Positions 9,366-18,030 of a stretch of DNA of 64,000 nt are shown here, piece after piece. The notes under the pieces are model-generated. The model searched no databases. It was not told the DNA's origin and was given only the letters and a program-made list of their open reading frames with translations. The stretch is from contig CAZIDN010000013.1 in NCBI GenBank assembly GCA_964537875.1, positions 1 to 64,000 on the forward strand, in the 5' to 3' direction. Source of the stretch: JAPKZH01 sp964537875 (GTDB lineage: Bacteria > Acidobacteriota > Aminicenantia > Aminicenantales > UBA4085). A program made the position numbers and the translations under genes. How positions within the stretch are numbered: position 1 is the first letter of the stretch; every line of letters starts with the position of its first letter.

Positions 9366-9554
9366 ATGGCGCTTGATCCTCAGCTTCTCGAGATTCTCGC
9401 CTGCCCCTTGTGCAAAACGGATGTCAAGCTGACCACGGACGAAAAAGGCCTGAAGTGCGTGACATGCCACCGCGTCTATCCCATTAAGGACGACATCCCC
9501 GTGATGCTTATCGACGAGGCCACGATTGACCCAAAACGGCCCACCAAGAGCTGA
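9366..9554 (+). CDS. Trm112/YcaR-like zinc-ribbon protein
   Basis: This 62-residue protein starts LDPQLLEILACPLCK and carries four cysteines in two CxxC pairs (C13/C16 and C31/C34). It also has the YPIKDDIPVML segment typical of the Trm112/YcaR (UPF0434) family. Such proteins activate methyltransferases in eukaryotes and archaea; in bacteria they often sit beside LPS genes with no settled role. ATG at 9366 is chosen because it follows AGGAGAGG and fits the family N-terminus; an upstream in-frame ATG would add 16 unrelated residues. Its end overlaps the heptosyltransferase start by 29 bp. Confidence 0.85.
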   Translation: MALDPQLLEILACPLCKTDVKLTTDEKGLKCVTCHRVYPIKDDIPVMLIDEATIDPKRPTKS

Positions 9555-10656
9555 CCCCGGGCCCGGCGACCTCAAAAAAATCCTCCTCATCCGGCTGCGG
9601 CGCATCGGCGATATCATCATGACGACGCCGGCTGTGGCTATCCTTAAAACCCGGCTTCCCGGGGCTTCCCTCACATATCTGGTCGAAGAACCTTTCCGGC
9701 GGCTGGTTGAGGGCAATCCCTATTTGAATAGGGTTATCGTCGTCAAAAAAAATCAAAAATTTCGAGATTTTGTGAAGCTCATCCTTCGGGTCCGGGCGGA
9801 AGGCTACGATGCGCTCCTGGATTTTCACGGCGGGCCGCGGGCCTCCTGGATCACGTTTTTCTCCAAGGCACGCCTCAAGATCGGCTACAGGATCAAGCAC
9901 AAAGGATTTCTCTACGACATTCGTGTGCCCAGGGGCCGGGAGGAAGGAGACAAAGGCGGCTTTGTCCATAGCGTCGAAAACCACGCCAATCTCGTGCGGG
10001 CCCTGGGCATTGCTTTTGAAGCGTCCGCCATTCCGCCGCTCGTTCTTCCCGATCCGACAAAAGAAGAAGTCCGGCGGATACGGAAAATCCTCGAGGACAG
10101 GGGCGCCCTTCAATCAAAAAACGCGGTTCTTCACATCGGCGCCGGCAATGAATTCAGGGACTGGGGCACGGAAAATATCTCGGGCCTGATCCGGCGGCTG
10201 GCCCGGCTGCCCGGCCTAAAAATCGTTATGGTCGGTTCGGCCTCGGAAAACGATCAAAGAGCCGAGACGGACATCCTGGAGGGATTGGCCGCGGCCGGAG
10301 CTTCGGGGTCGGACAATATCATCTCTCTGGTCGGGCAGCTCAATCTCATTGAAATGAAAGAGGTTATCTCTCGCGCGGCGCTTTTTGTCGGCCCGGACAG
10401 CGGCCCGATGCATATCGCGGCTTCGACCGCGACACCGATCGTAGCTTATTTCGGCCCGACGCTCCCCGCCCACTTTGCGCCGTGGCAAGCCAAGGCCGTC
10501 CTCATCGAAAAGGCCATGGACTGCCGCCCCTGCAAGCAGCGCCGGTGTGTCACCGCCGATTTCCGCTGTCTGCGCTCCATAACGCCCGATGAGGTCTTTG
10601 CCGCGTGTCGGAATTTTTTAATCCCCTCGACATCGCCAGGAGGCTCGAGGGATTAA
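9526..10656 (+). CDS. Glycosyltransferase family 9 (ADP-heptose:LPS heptosyltransferase-like)
   Basis: This 376-residue GT-B protein has the family N-terminus ILLIRLRRIGDIIMTTPA and the donor-site signature GPDSGPMHIAASTATP followed by YFGPTLPAHFAPW. GT9 enzymes add heptose from ADP-heptose to the LPS inner core in the cytoplasm. The best available start is TTG at 9526, inside the 3' end of the Trm112-like gene, because no ATG or GTG precedes the conserved core. The first 15 residues are therefore uncertain. The frame overlap suggests translational coupling. The heptose-7-phosphate kinase 3 kb downstream supports a heptose-containing core. Confidence 0.85.
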   Translation: MTQNGPPRADPGPGDLKKILLIRLRRIGDIIMTTPAVAILKTRLPGASLTYLVEEPFRRLVEGNPYLNRVIVVKKNQKFRDFVKLILRVRAEGYDALLDFHGGPRASWITFFSKARLKIGYRIKHKGFLYDIRVPRGREEGDKGGFVHSVENHANLVRALGIAFEASAIPPLVLPDPTKEEVRRIRKILEDRGALQSKNAVLHIGAGNEFRDWGTENISGLIRRLARLPGLKIVMVGSASENDQRAETDILEGLAAAGASGSDNIISLVGQLNLIEMKEVISRAALFVGPDSGPMHIAASTATPIVAYFGPTLPAHFAPWQAKAVLIEKAMDCRPCKQRRCVTADFRCLRSITPDEVFAACRNFLIPSTSPGGSRD

Positions 10657-10712
10657 ACTCATCAGGGTTCTTTCTCCCTCCTCTTATTTTCCCAGAATTG
10701 CCGATAGACTCA

Positions 10713-10819
10713 TGTCATCACAATGAGCCGAAGCCGCGAGCGGAGCGCGGCGGGAAGCGCGGTGATCTCAATTATTTATCATGAGATCGCCACGCACCCG
10801 ATGGGTGCTCGCGATGACA
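10713..10819. repeat. REP-like imperfect inverted repeat
   Basis: Nested imperfect arms fold this segment into a long hairpin. The outer arms are TGTCATC (10713-10719) and GATGACA (10813-10819). The inner arms surround GTGATCTCA (10782-10790) and TGAGATCGC (10801-10809 vicinity). A related motif, GAGATCGCCAC with a downstream GCGATGRCA, recurs near 44330-44362, so this looks like a dispersed extragenic palindrome. It occupies most of the 363-bp gap between the heptosyltransferase and the O-antigen ligase gene. Confidence 0.5.
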
Positions 10820-10969
10820 GGGTTAGCGTTCGTCGATCGGCAAACACCGAATATCGCTTGTGGGCATCGCATCCATAATATGTCTTCATCTTGCGGTATC
10901 TCCTTATTCCTGTTATACAACCTCTTCCCGAAGTACCGCAGCGCTTTCATATAATCAATTTCGGGTATT

Positions 10970-10999
10970 TTGTAATGTATTGAAATGGCATGATATAAT
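10970..10999 (+). promoter_or_regulatory. Candidate extended -10 promoter of the ligase/PHP/heptose-kinase operon
   Basis: TATAAT at 10994-10999 is preceded by TG one base upstream (extended -10), with a weak TTGTAA -35 at 10970-10975 and an 18-bp spacer. It lies 20 bp before the ATG at 11020, leaving a very short leader. Confidence 0.5.
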
Positions 11000-11019
11000 A
11001 GCCGTTTCTTAATCAGTCA

Positions 11020-12297
11020 ATGAAAAAATATATTGTTTCAATCGGCCGGGCGCTGACCAGCGGTAAAAACCAATGGGAAGTGCTGGCCACCCTGGCGGTC
11101 GCCTTCGCCGTTCTCTTCTCGTTCATCTCGATCAGCGCGACCGAAGGGTTTCTAGCCCTCGCCCTGATCGCCCTGGTCATTCTGCTCATCCAGAAAAGAC
11201 GACGCCTCACCTTCCCGGCGTTTTTTTGGCCCCTTCTCGTCTATGCCGGGCTATCGCTCGTCTCATCGTTTCTCTCGGTCAATCCGGAGATGAGCCTCAA
11301 GGACTCAAGGGACCTTCTCCTGTTCCTCATCGTGCCCCTCGTCTATACGGCCGTTGCTAAAAAAAAGGATCTCGGCCTGGTCGTATATGCGCTCCTCGCC
11401 TCCGCCTTGGCCAGCACACTCTATTCCCTTTTTTACTATTTTTTCCTGGCTTATCCGGGAGAGCGGGTGAAGGGATTCATGGGCCATTATATGACCCAGG
11501 CCGGCCTCCTGCTTCTTTTCGGCTCGCTGGCGCTGGGGATGGTTTTCTTCGGGCGGGGAAAAATAAGAATCCTGTGGGGAGCGGGCTTCTGCCTGGCTGC
11601 CGCGGCCCTTGTCATGACCTTGACCCGGAGCGGCTGGATCGGCCTGGCCGTGGGGCTGTGCCTCATTTTGCTGCTCTGGAAACCGAAAACGCTCATCCTG
11701 GTCCCGGTGCTGGCCGGGCTCGTCTTTGTCGTAAGCCCGGAGACGGTCAAGAAGCGCGCCCTGAGCATTTTCAGCCTTCGCGCCACGTCCAACCGGGAGC
11801 GGGTCCAATATTTCAACGCCGGGATCAAGATCATCGGCGATTTTCCGCTCTTCGGAACCGGCCCGGACACCGTCGATATGGTCTTCCAGAACCCTAAGTA
11901 CGGCCTCGGGGAAAGCGCAAAAAGAAACGTCCACCTCCACAACAACTTCATCCAGATCGCGGCCGAACGGGGGATCGTGACCCTGGCGGCCTGGGCCGTC
12001 TTTATCGTCTGGGCGTTCACCCAATTGCTGAAACTCGTGAAAAGCTATGCCAGCCCGAGATCTTTGCCGGACTCGCTGGCGGCGGGAGGGCTGGCCGCGC
12101 TGGCCGCGTTTGTCGTGGCCGGCCTGTTCGAGTATAACTTCGGCGATTCCGAGGTCGTTACGCTCTTATTATTGATCCTGACCCTTCCTCTCATTCCCCG
12201 GGCCCGTTTTAGGCAAGCCTTGGGATCAGACCCGGAAACGTCCGCCATATGTCCCCAACCTGTCCCTGACCTGTCCGCAAAACCTACTCAAAAATGA
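11020..12297 (+). CDS. O-antigen ligase/polymerase-like membrane protein (Wzy_C)
   Basis: This 425-residue polytopic membrane protein has about ten hydrophobic segments and a large loop containing the Wzy_C hallmark HLHNNFIQIAAERG (about residues 306-319), preceded by FGTGPDTV. WaaL/Wzy-type proteins transfer undecaprenyl-linked glycans in the periplasmic leaflet. Being in an operon with a PHP protein and the heptose kinase, next to a heptosyltransferase, it is more likely an LPS ligase than a repeat-unit polymerase, but sequence alone does not separate the two. Its stop overlaps the next start by ATGA. Confidence 0.8.
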   Translation: MKKYIVSIGRALTSGKNQWEVLATLAVAFAVLFSFISISATEGFLALALIALVILLIQKRRRLTFPAFFWPLLVYAGLSLVSSFLSVNPEMSLKDSRDLLLFLIVPLVYTAVAKKKDLGLVVYALLASALASTLYSLFYYFFLAYPGERVKGFMGHYMTQAGLLLLFGSLALGMVFFGRGKIRILWGAGFCLAAAALVMTLTRSGWIGLAVGLCLILLLWKPKTLILVPVLAGLVFVVSPETVKKRALSIFSLRATSNRERVQYFNAGIKIIGDFPLFGTGPDTVDMVFQNPKYGLGESAKRNVHLHNNFIQIAAERGIVTLAAWAVFIVWAFTQLLKLVKSYASPRSLPDSLAAGGLAALAAFVVAGLFEYNFGDSEVVTLLLLILTLPLIPRARFRQALGSDPETSAICPQPVPDLSAKPTQK

Positions 12298-13499
12298 GCA
12301 AGAAGAGAATCGTTCTAAAAGCAGCCCTGGCGGCACTGCTCGTTTATGCCGGCTGGCTCGGATGGCAGGTCCTCCGTTTCAAGACCTACCCATCCGCCCC
12401 CGCGCCGGCCATCTCCCCGGCTGAGCCGGCCCCGCCGTCCCGCGAGATTGAGGGCGTTTACCACATCCATTCGCGATACTCGGACGGCAGAAAAACTCCC
12501 GACCAGATCGCCCGGATCGCCGCCGGCGCGGGCCTCGACTTCATCATCCTGACGGATCATGGGAAGCCGAATTACGCCTCGCTCGCCTCCCAGGGATGGA
12601 AGGACGGACTGCTGGTGCTCGCCGGGTCGGAGCTGTCCGTCAGCCGCGGCCATTTGGTCGGCCTGGAGTTTGACCAACCGACCCGCAATTTCTCCCAGAA
12701 CACAGAAATGGCTGCCCGGGAAATCAACGCCCTTGGCGGCTTTTCCATCATTGCCCACCCCTATTCAAAGACGCGCTGGTCGTGGGGATCAGCGGTCGAA
12801 TTCTCCGGTATCGAGATCATCGATGCCGACACCATGATCCAAAAGAACGCGCTCCGCTTCCTGCTCTATCTCCCGGCGCTGTTCGTCCAGCCGAAATTGA
12901 CGCTGCTTCGGATCATCGACCCGCCCAGCCAAACGCTCCGCAAGTGGGAAGAGCTCAACAGCCGGAACAATGTCTCCGGCCAGATCCGCGTTTACGGATA
13001 CTTCAGCGCCGACGCCCATTTCCTTTACGGGTCCGTCTTTCCCGTTTTTCATCTTCACGTCTTGCTGGAGAAGCCGCTGTCGAGGGAATTTGAGGCCGCC
13101 CGGCGGCAAGTGTTCGATGCCCTCCGCACCGGCCGTTTCTTCAACGCCGTCGACGCCGCGGCCCAGGCTGAGGGATTTAACTTCTGGGCCGAAAATGATG
13201 TTAAAATATTCCCCATGGGCGCAGAATTGGACCTTGAGCGCGGGGAGGCCGGGCCGACCGGGCCGGTGAAGCTCCGTGTCCGGACTCCTTTTTCATTTGC
13301 CCACGAGACCCGGCTCGTCCGCAACGGCCAAATTCTCTTGCGGTCGAGCGAGCAGGAGATGGTCTTCGAAGCCAAAGAAGCCGGCGCGTATCACGCCGAA
13401 GTCTATCTCAGAGAAAAATCGCCTCTCCATGCTGCCGTTCCCTGGATCCTCTCCAACCCGGTATTTTTGCGTGCTCCTTTAAGAAAGGACATCCGATGA
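12294..13499 (+). CDS. Membrane-anchored PHP-domain phosphoesterase
   Basis: This 401-residue protein has one N-terminal membrane helix (about 6-24), then a proline-rich linker. A PHP domain follows with the metal ligands of motif I (YHIHSRYSDG, about 56-65), motif II (LTDHG) and motif III (IIAHPYS). PHP enzymes are metal-dependent phosphoesterases. A periplasm-facing PHP domain in an O-antigen ligase operon suggests hydrolysis of a phosphate or glycan-lipid intermediate, but the substrate is unknown. The C-terminal 100 residues look beta-rich and may be a separate domain. It overlaps both neighbours by 4 bp (ATGA). Confidence 0.75.
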   Translation: MSKKRIVLKAALAALLVYAGWLGWQVLRFKTYPSAPAPAISPAEPAPPSREIEGVYHIHSRYSDGRKTPDQIARIAAGAGLDFIILTDHGKPNYASLASQGWKDGLLVLAGSELSVSRGHLVGLEFDQPTRNFSQNTEMAAREINALGGFSIIAHPYSKTRWSWGSAVEFSGIEIIDADTMIQKNALRFLLYLPALFVQPKLTLLRIIDPPSQTLRKWEELNSRNNVSGQIRVYGYFSADAHFLYGSVFPVFHLHVLLEKPLSREFEAARRQVFDALRTGRFFNAVDAAAQAEGFNFWAENDVKIFPMGAELDLERGEAGPTGPVKLRVRTPFSFAHETRLVRNGQILLRSSEQEMVFEAKEAGAYHAEVYLREKSPLHAAVPWILSNPVFLRAPLRKDIR

Positions 13500-14476
13500 T
13501 CAAATACGACTTAAAAAAAATGCGGCGCATCATCCAGAATTTCGAGGGCCGCCGGGTCCTCGTCCTGGGCGACTTGATGCTGGACCGGTATATCTGGGGA
13601 AACGTGTCTCGCATTTCGCCCGAAGCCCCTGTGCCGGTTGTGGAGGTCCAGAAGAGCACGTCGTGCCTGGGCGGGGCGGGGAATGTCAGCCAAAACCTGG
13701 AAGGCCTTGGCGCACGGCCGCTGCCGGTGGGAGTCGTGGGTGAGGACGAAGAAGGGTTGTGGATCAAGAAGCATGTCGGCGAGGGGCGAGGGATCTTCGT
13801 CGATACGAGCAGGCCGACGACCGTGAAAACGCGTATCATCGCCCATCACCAGCAGGTTGTCCGGGTCGACCAGGAGCGGAAAAAGGCCATTTCTCCTGAT
13901 GTGGAAGAAAAGATCGTCCGGTTGATCCGGAAAGAAAAATGCGACGGCCTCATCATCTCCGATTACAACAAAGGGATCATCACCGAGCGGCTCATGGAAC
14001 GCGTGCTGCCGTTCGCCAAGGGCAGACTGATCCCGGTCTTCGTCGACCCCAAGATCGAAAATTTCCACCTTTATTCGCCCGTCACTTTTATCTCGCCCAA
14101 CCATATCGAGGCGGAAAAGATCGTTCACCATCCCTGCCGCTCGGATGCAGAGGTGGAGAAAGCGGGCCAGGAGATCTTGGCCGGCCTGTCGAGCCTTTAT
14201 CTCATTATCAAACGCGGGGAGCAGGGCCTGTCGATTTTTGAGCAGGGGAAGAAGCCTGTCCACATTCAGGCCAACGCCCGGGAAGTGTTCGATGTGACCG
14301 GAGCGGGGGACACGGTGATCGCGACGGCGGCCCTGGCACTGATGTCGGGGGCTACGATCCAGGAGGCGGCGATCTTGGCCAACGCGGCGGCGGGTGTGGT
14401 CGTGGCGAAAATCGGAACGGCCACCTGCTCGCCCGAGGAGCTTATGAAGGCCCTCGGTGGCGAAGACAAAAAATGA
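13496..14476 (+). CDS. rfaE1: D-glycero-beta-D-manno-heptose-7-phosphate kinase
   Basis: This 326-residue PfkB/ribokinase-fold enzyme has the RfaE/HldE N-terminal signature LGDLMLDRYIWGNVSRISPE and the GGAGNVSQNL motif. The catalytic DVTGAGDT (Asp as base, anion hole) is near residues 265-272. It phosphorylates heptose-7-phosphate at O-1 on the way to ADP-heptose for the LPS inner core. Only the kinase domain is present; the nucleotidyltransferase half found in fused HldE is absent and must be encoded elsewhere. It is the third gene of the operon beginning at 11020. Confidence 0.9.
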   Translation: MIKYDLKKMRRIIQNFEGRRVLVLGDLMLDRYIWGNVSRISPEAPVPVVEVQKSTSCLGGAGNVSQNLEGLGARPLPVGVVGEDEEGLWIKKHVGEGRGIFVDTSRPTTVKTRIIAHHQQVVRVDQERKKAISPDVEEKIVRLIRKEKCDGLIISDYNKGIITERLMERVLPFAKGRLIPVFVDPKIENFHLYSPVTFISPNHIEAEKIVHHPCRSDAEVEKAGQEILAGLSSLYLIIKRGEQGLSIFEQGKKPVHIQANAREVFDVTGAGDTVIATAALALMSGATIQEAAILANAAAGVVVAKIGTATCSPEELMKALGGEDKK

Positions 14477-14556
14477 ACGATGAGCCACTCGATGATTATA
14501 AATCCTATCAATTAGCCTTGGAATTCATGGGAAAAGAGAAGTGAGAATATTCGCTC

Positions 14557-14584
14557 TTGATATTTTTTCCCGATCCTATATCAT
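14557..14584 (+). promoter_or_regulatory. Candidate promoter of the Wzz-like gene
   Basis: TTGATA (14557-14562, 5 of 6) and TATCAT (14579-14584, 5 of 6) are separated by 16 bp, 35 bp before the ATG at 14620. A GAGGG ribosome-binding site at about 14611-14615 precedes the start. Confidence 0.5.
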
Positions 14585-14619
14585 AGCTTCTTACTTTTAT
14601 TAAAAGCGCCGAGGGCCAT

Positions 14620-15762
14620 ATGAATCAAATCGAACGTTATGAAGAGATAAATTTTATGGAATATCTTGAAGTCCTCTGGAAAAGAAAATGGCTGATTATT
14701 TTTTCCACAATCGCTGTCTCGATCCTTGCCGCTATCATCGGCTTTCTTATGAAACCCGTCTGGCAGGTCGATGCGATCATGCAGCCGAGCAAATTTCTTA
14801 TCCAAACGGAACAGGGGCAATTCCAAGAGGTCTTTGTTGTTGATCCTAAACAGGTTGCTGGACAGATCAATCAGGCCTCCTACAATAACCTTTTAGCTTC
14901 GGAGCTAAATATCGATTTTAAAAAATTTCCTGATATTAAAGCCGAAAACCTCAGAGACACCAAACTCGTAAGAGTTTGGGTCCGAGAGAATGACATCGAA
15001 AAAGCCATAAAAATATTAAATTCACTCTTCCGTCACCTCAAAGGTGATTTCGATAAAAAGATCGATGTCGAAATTAAAGGCATCGATACCGCGATAGCTA
15101 CGAACGAGAACGCGATCAAGCAGAACGAATTTGTCATTAAGGACAAATGGAACGAGATCAAACTGTTGGGTATCCAGAAAACAAAAACCAAAGAGGGGAT
15201 CTCGACGGACACCAATAAATTAAAAATTTCTGAAGACCGGTTTCAAAATATCACCGAAGAAATGAAATCGGTCAAGAAAAGAATCGACGAAATCGAGGAA
15301 CAACTCAAAAAAGCCCTGGAGGAAAAACGTCAGGGGAGCGATGCCGTCGGTCTCTTGCTTTATTCCAATGAAGTCCAGAACAATCTTAGATATTACAACA
15401 CGCTGGAAGAAAAATTGAGTGTGGAAAAAATCACCCAGGAATCCTTGCGCTTGTCGGTCAAAGAAAAAAGTGAAGACATCAAACAACTGGACACGCAAAT
15501 CGAAAAGTTCAAAACCGAAATCGACAAAATCAATAATACCAGCGAAAACATCAAAAATCAGATCGCGCTCCTCACTGAACGTAAATTAAGAATCGACTAC
15601 GCCCAGCTCATCAAGGAGCCCACGCCCTCAAAGAGTCCGGTAGCCCCGAGAAAAAAAATGTATGTATTGGTCGCCGGCTTCTTCGGATTGATCTTCTTCG
15701 GCCTGCTGGCGCTCTTCTTAGAAAATCTTGAAAATCGAAAAAAGAAAACCCTCGCAGCTTAA
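14620..15762 (+). CDS. Wzz/chain-length-determinant-like inner-membrane protein
   Basis: This 380-residue protein has a short cytoplasmic N-terminus (INFMEYLEVLWKRKWLI), a first membrane helix (about 26-46), a long periplasmic coiled coil (about 150-320) and a final helix (about 347-368). A proline-rich SKSPVAPRKK segment before the last helix is typical of Wzz/PCP proteins, which set glycan chain length together with a Wzy polymerase. It lacks a kinase domain, so it is a PCP-1-like member. Base composition is clearly more AT-rich than the preceding operon. It converges with, and overlaps by 45 bp, the repeat protein gene on the other strand. Confidence 0.8.
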   Translation: MNQIERYEEINFMEYLEVLWKRKWLIIFSTIAVSILAAIIGFLMKPVWQVDAIMQPSKFLIQTEQGQFQEVFVVDPKQVAGQINQASYNNLLASELNIDFKKFPDIKAENLRDTKLVRVWVRENDIEKAIKILNSLFRHLKGDFDKKIDVEIKGIDTAIATNENAIKQNEFVIKDKWNEIKLLGIQKTKTKEGISTDTNKLKISEDRFQNITEEMKSVKKRIDEIEEQLKKALEEKRQGSDAVGLLLYSNEVQNNLRYYNTLEEKLSVEKITQESLRLSVKEKSEDIKQLDTQIEKFKTEIDKINNTSENIKNQIALLTERKLRIDYAQLIKEPTPSKSPVAPRKKMYVLVAGFFGLIFFGLLALFLENLENRKKKTLAA

Positions 15763-17133
15763 TATGCTGATTTTATAAGAATTTATCCGGTCAATAACAC
15801 GACGCTGAGCAGTAAAGGGGCCAGTTTCCGTACCCTTTTTACTGCCGCTTACAGGCCAGAGCGTGCTCTTATGCGTTCCACTCTCGTTCTTTACCACCAG
15901 ACAAACGGCACAGGCATCAACATCAATCTTATCCGTCAATGGAATCAACGCTGCAAAACCAGATGCATTGTAAAGTGGATTCTTGAAGACGATCCCCACT
16001 TCGGGTCGCTCCACCGGGAAGGTCGTGTAGTGCACAACAGTCCCGTCCGGCTTTTCAAGTTGGACATAGACCTTCTGGCCTCTAGTTTCCTGATCGGTGA
16101 CATAAACCCAGCCAGTTAGGTAACGATAACCGTACATGCCTTCTTTTCGGTCCTCGTTTATATCGACATCGAATTTCACCGCCTGGGACTCCGGTTCTGG
16201 TGGCGTGATCTCGGCACGGGAACTGAACCGTATTCCGGTCTCCCAGAGCGTGCTCTTATGCGTTCCACTCTCGTTCTTTACCACCAGACAAACGGCACAG
16301 GCATCAACATCAATCTTATCCGTCAATGGAATCAACGCTGCAAAACCAGATGCATTGTAAAGTGGATTCTTGAAGACGATCCCCACTTCGGGTCGCTCCA
16401 CCGGGAAGGTCGTGTAGTGCACAACAGTCCCGTCCGGCTTTTCAAGTTGGACATAGACCTTCTGGCCTCTAGTTTCCTGATCGGTGACATAAACCCAGCC
16501 AGTTAGGTAACGATAACCGTACATGCCTTCTTTTCGGTCCTCGTTTATATCGACATCGAATTTCACCGCCTGGGACTCCGGTTCTGGTGGCGTGATCTCG
16601 GCACGGGAACTGAACCGTATTCCGGTCTCCCAGAGCGTGCTCTTATGCGTTCCACTCTCGTTCTTTACCACCAGACAAACGGCACAGGCATCAACATCAA
16701 TCTTATCCGTCAATGGAATCAACGCTGCAAAACCAGATGCATTGTAAAGTGGATTCTTGAAGACGATCCCCACTTCGGGTCGCTCCACCGGGAAGGTCGT
16801 GTAGTGCACAACAGTCCCGTCCGGCTTTTCAAATTGGACATAGACCTCCTGGCCTCTGGCTTCCTGATTTTCAACAAATAACCAACCTAGTATCCTCTGA
16901 TATTTGCCGATTCTATAGATAGCATCAATATAGATTTTCACTCCAAGAGATTCCTGGGTGGGAGCTGTAATTGCAGCAACAGTGCTGACGTCCGTCGGAG
17001 GAAGCATCTCGGCCTTGCTAAGGGATATTGGCTCCGGTTTCGACGCAAACACGACAAGGCCCAAAATGAACAGAATTATGATAACCTCGGCGACCGCCAA
17101 AACGCTCCAGAATACGTTATGCCTGAACGACAT
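15718..17133 (-). CDS. Membrane-anchored protein with near-identical 129-residue repeats
   Basis: The 471-residue product has an N-terminal membrane helix (about 9-30), a linker, and three tandem copies of a 129-residue domain; the first is divergent at its start and the last is truncated. Each repeat contains GWVYVTDQE, VYVQLEKPDGTVVHY, RPEVGIVFKNPLYNASGF and DACAVCLVVKN. The layout recalls a beta-sandwich domain found in envelope and glycan-linked proteins. After the last STLW, the 45-residue tail matches no repeat and runs into the Wzz-like gene on the opposite strand. The original C-terminus was probably lost. It is the last gene of a five-gene minus-strand operon. Function unknown; the extracytoplasmic side is likely. 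Confidence 0.7.
   Translation of the reverse strand: MSFRHNVFWSVLAVAEVIIILFILGLVVFASKPEPISLSKAEMLPPTDVSTVAAITAPTQESLGVKIYIDAIYRIGKYQRILGWLFVENQEARGQEVYVQFEKPDGTVVHYTTFPVERPEVGIVFKNPLYNASGFAALIPLTDKIDVDACAVCLVVKNESGTHKSTLWETGIRFSSRAEITPPEPESQAVKFDVDINEDRKEGMYGYRYLTGWVYVTDQETRGQKVYVQLEKPDGTVVHYTTFPVERPEVGIVFKNPLYNASGFAALIPLTDKIDVDACAVCLVVKNESGTHKSTLWETGIRFSSRAEITPPEPESQAVKFDVDINEDRKEGMYGYRYLTGWVYVTDQETRGQKVYVQLEKPDGTVVHYTTFPVERPEVGIVFKNPLYNASGFAALIPLTDKIDVDACAVCLVVKNESGTHKSTLWPVSGSKKGTETGPFTAQRRVIDRINSYKISILSCEGFLFSIFKIF
15856..16885. repeat. Tandem array of 387-bp near-identical units (about 2.6 copies)
   Basis: The same sequence restarts at 15856, 16243 and 16630 with period 387 bp (129 codons, in frame). 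The first two units appear identical by eye and the third matches until about 16828, then diverges gradually. Identity at synonymous positions indicates very recent amplification or ongoing gene conversion within the coding region. Confidence 0.9.
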
Positions 17134-17148
17134 TCCCCGCTCCTCGTA

Positions 17149-18024
17149 TCAGAAGTTTCTTGTCTCGGTCTGCACGGACTCGACGGCTCCGCCGGTTTTG
17201 CGGGACTTGATCCCAACTTTTATCACGTGCTTTCCTGGAGCAAATTCATTTTGGCGAACCTTGAATCGAAATCCACTATTGGCCGCACGGGGGTCATTAT
17301 ACATTGAACCAATGTCCATACGCGTATAAAGAGGTGCGTAAAAGGTTTTGGAGATACCGTCTGAATCCTTGATTGTTAGATAGGCATTGTAATCATTCAT
17401 CTCGCGATTGTCGAGCACCGTCCAGCCTTGGAATACGAATTCTTTGTTTTCTTTGTCGATTCGCTCAATAACGAACTTCAGATTTTCGCTGACTCTGGCT
17501 GGAATTGGAGCGATCGGTCGAGCAACATACTCCGCCGGTCCGCCGGCGGCTCTTTCAAAAAAGCTATCCATCCAAACAAATCTTTCCCCTTCATCATCGG
17601 AGAGGTACAACCCTATTTGATAAATACCATTCTCTAATCCGGATGTGGACGTAAAGAAATTCACCGCGATTTTTATTGAATGCGCCCAGAACGAACGGCG
17701 GTTGTCGATCACTTCGTACAAAGCATCGAACGATCTAAAGAACACGCGAATTTTTGCGTTGCCGCTTTTATTCGCAACCTTGACAAATTCCCCCCGAAGC
17801 CCTTTCCCTTCTTCAAATTTATTGTTGACTGGAGAGTAATCAAAAACCGCAACCATTTGCAGATCACCCTTGGCGTACAATAAAAAATTATCAGGAAGTT
17901 TTACGGCATAGGACTTACCGCTTAGCGTATTGTATACCCTGTCCGCGTTAAGCATGTACGTGACAAAAACTATGATAAAGAGCAGATAGGCCACAGGTCT
18001 TGCTTGCTTGACTGAAAAAACCAT
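17149..18024 (-). CDS. Membrane-anchored protein sharing the repeat-protein domain
   Basis: This 291-residue protein has an N-terminal membrane helix (about 11-27), a middle region without a recognised fold, and a C-terminal domain from about residue 190. The pattern there is FQGWTVLDN, DSDGISKTFYAPLYTRMDIG and NDPRAANSGFRFKV. It follows the same order as the repeat domain of the gene at 15718-17133 (GWV, DGTVVHY, RPEVG, NP, ASGF), so the two are probably distant homologues. It sits 6 bp downstream of the sulfatase-like gene and 15 bp upstream of the repeat protein. Function unknown; probably exposed to the periplasm. Confidence 0.65.
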   Translation of the reverse strand: MVFSVKQARPVAYLLFIIVFVTYMLNADRVYNTLSGKSYAVKLPDNFLLYAKGDLQMVAVFDYSPVNNKFEEGKGLRGEFVKVANKSGNAKIRVFFRSFDALYEVIDNRRSFWAHSIKIAVNFFTSTSGLENGIYQIGLYLSDDEGERFVWMDSFFERAAGGPAEYVARPIAPIPARVSENLKFVIERIDKENKEFVFQGWTVLDNREMNDYNAYLTIKDSDGISKTFYAPLYTRMDIGSMYNDPRAANSGFRFKVRQNEFAPGKHVIKVGIKSRKTGGAVESVQTETRNF

Positions 18025-18030
18025 TATCGT

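Noticed and set aside
11305..12024. Minus-strand open frame opposite the O-antigen ligase gene
   Set aside because: Composition-driven shadow of a membrane protein gene; charged, repetitive product without motifs.
13511..14488. Minus-strand frame covering the heptose kinase
   Set aside because: Exact antisense of a well-conserved kinase; Arg/Asp/His-rich shadow product.
14473..14544. 23-codon frame after the heptose kinase (DYKSYQLALEFMG)
   Set aside because: Slightly like the start of four-helix-bundle (S23-type) proteins and has an ATGA overlap, but too short to support.
15856..16885. Possible CRISPR-like or satellite array
   Set aside because: Period of 387 bp is in frame with a protein domain and there are no spacers, so it is an intragenic protein repeat.
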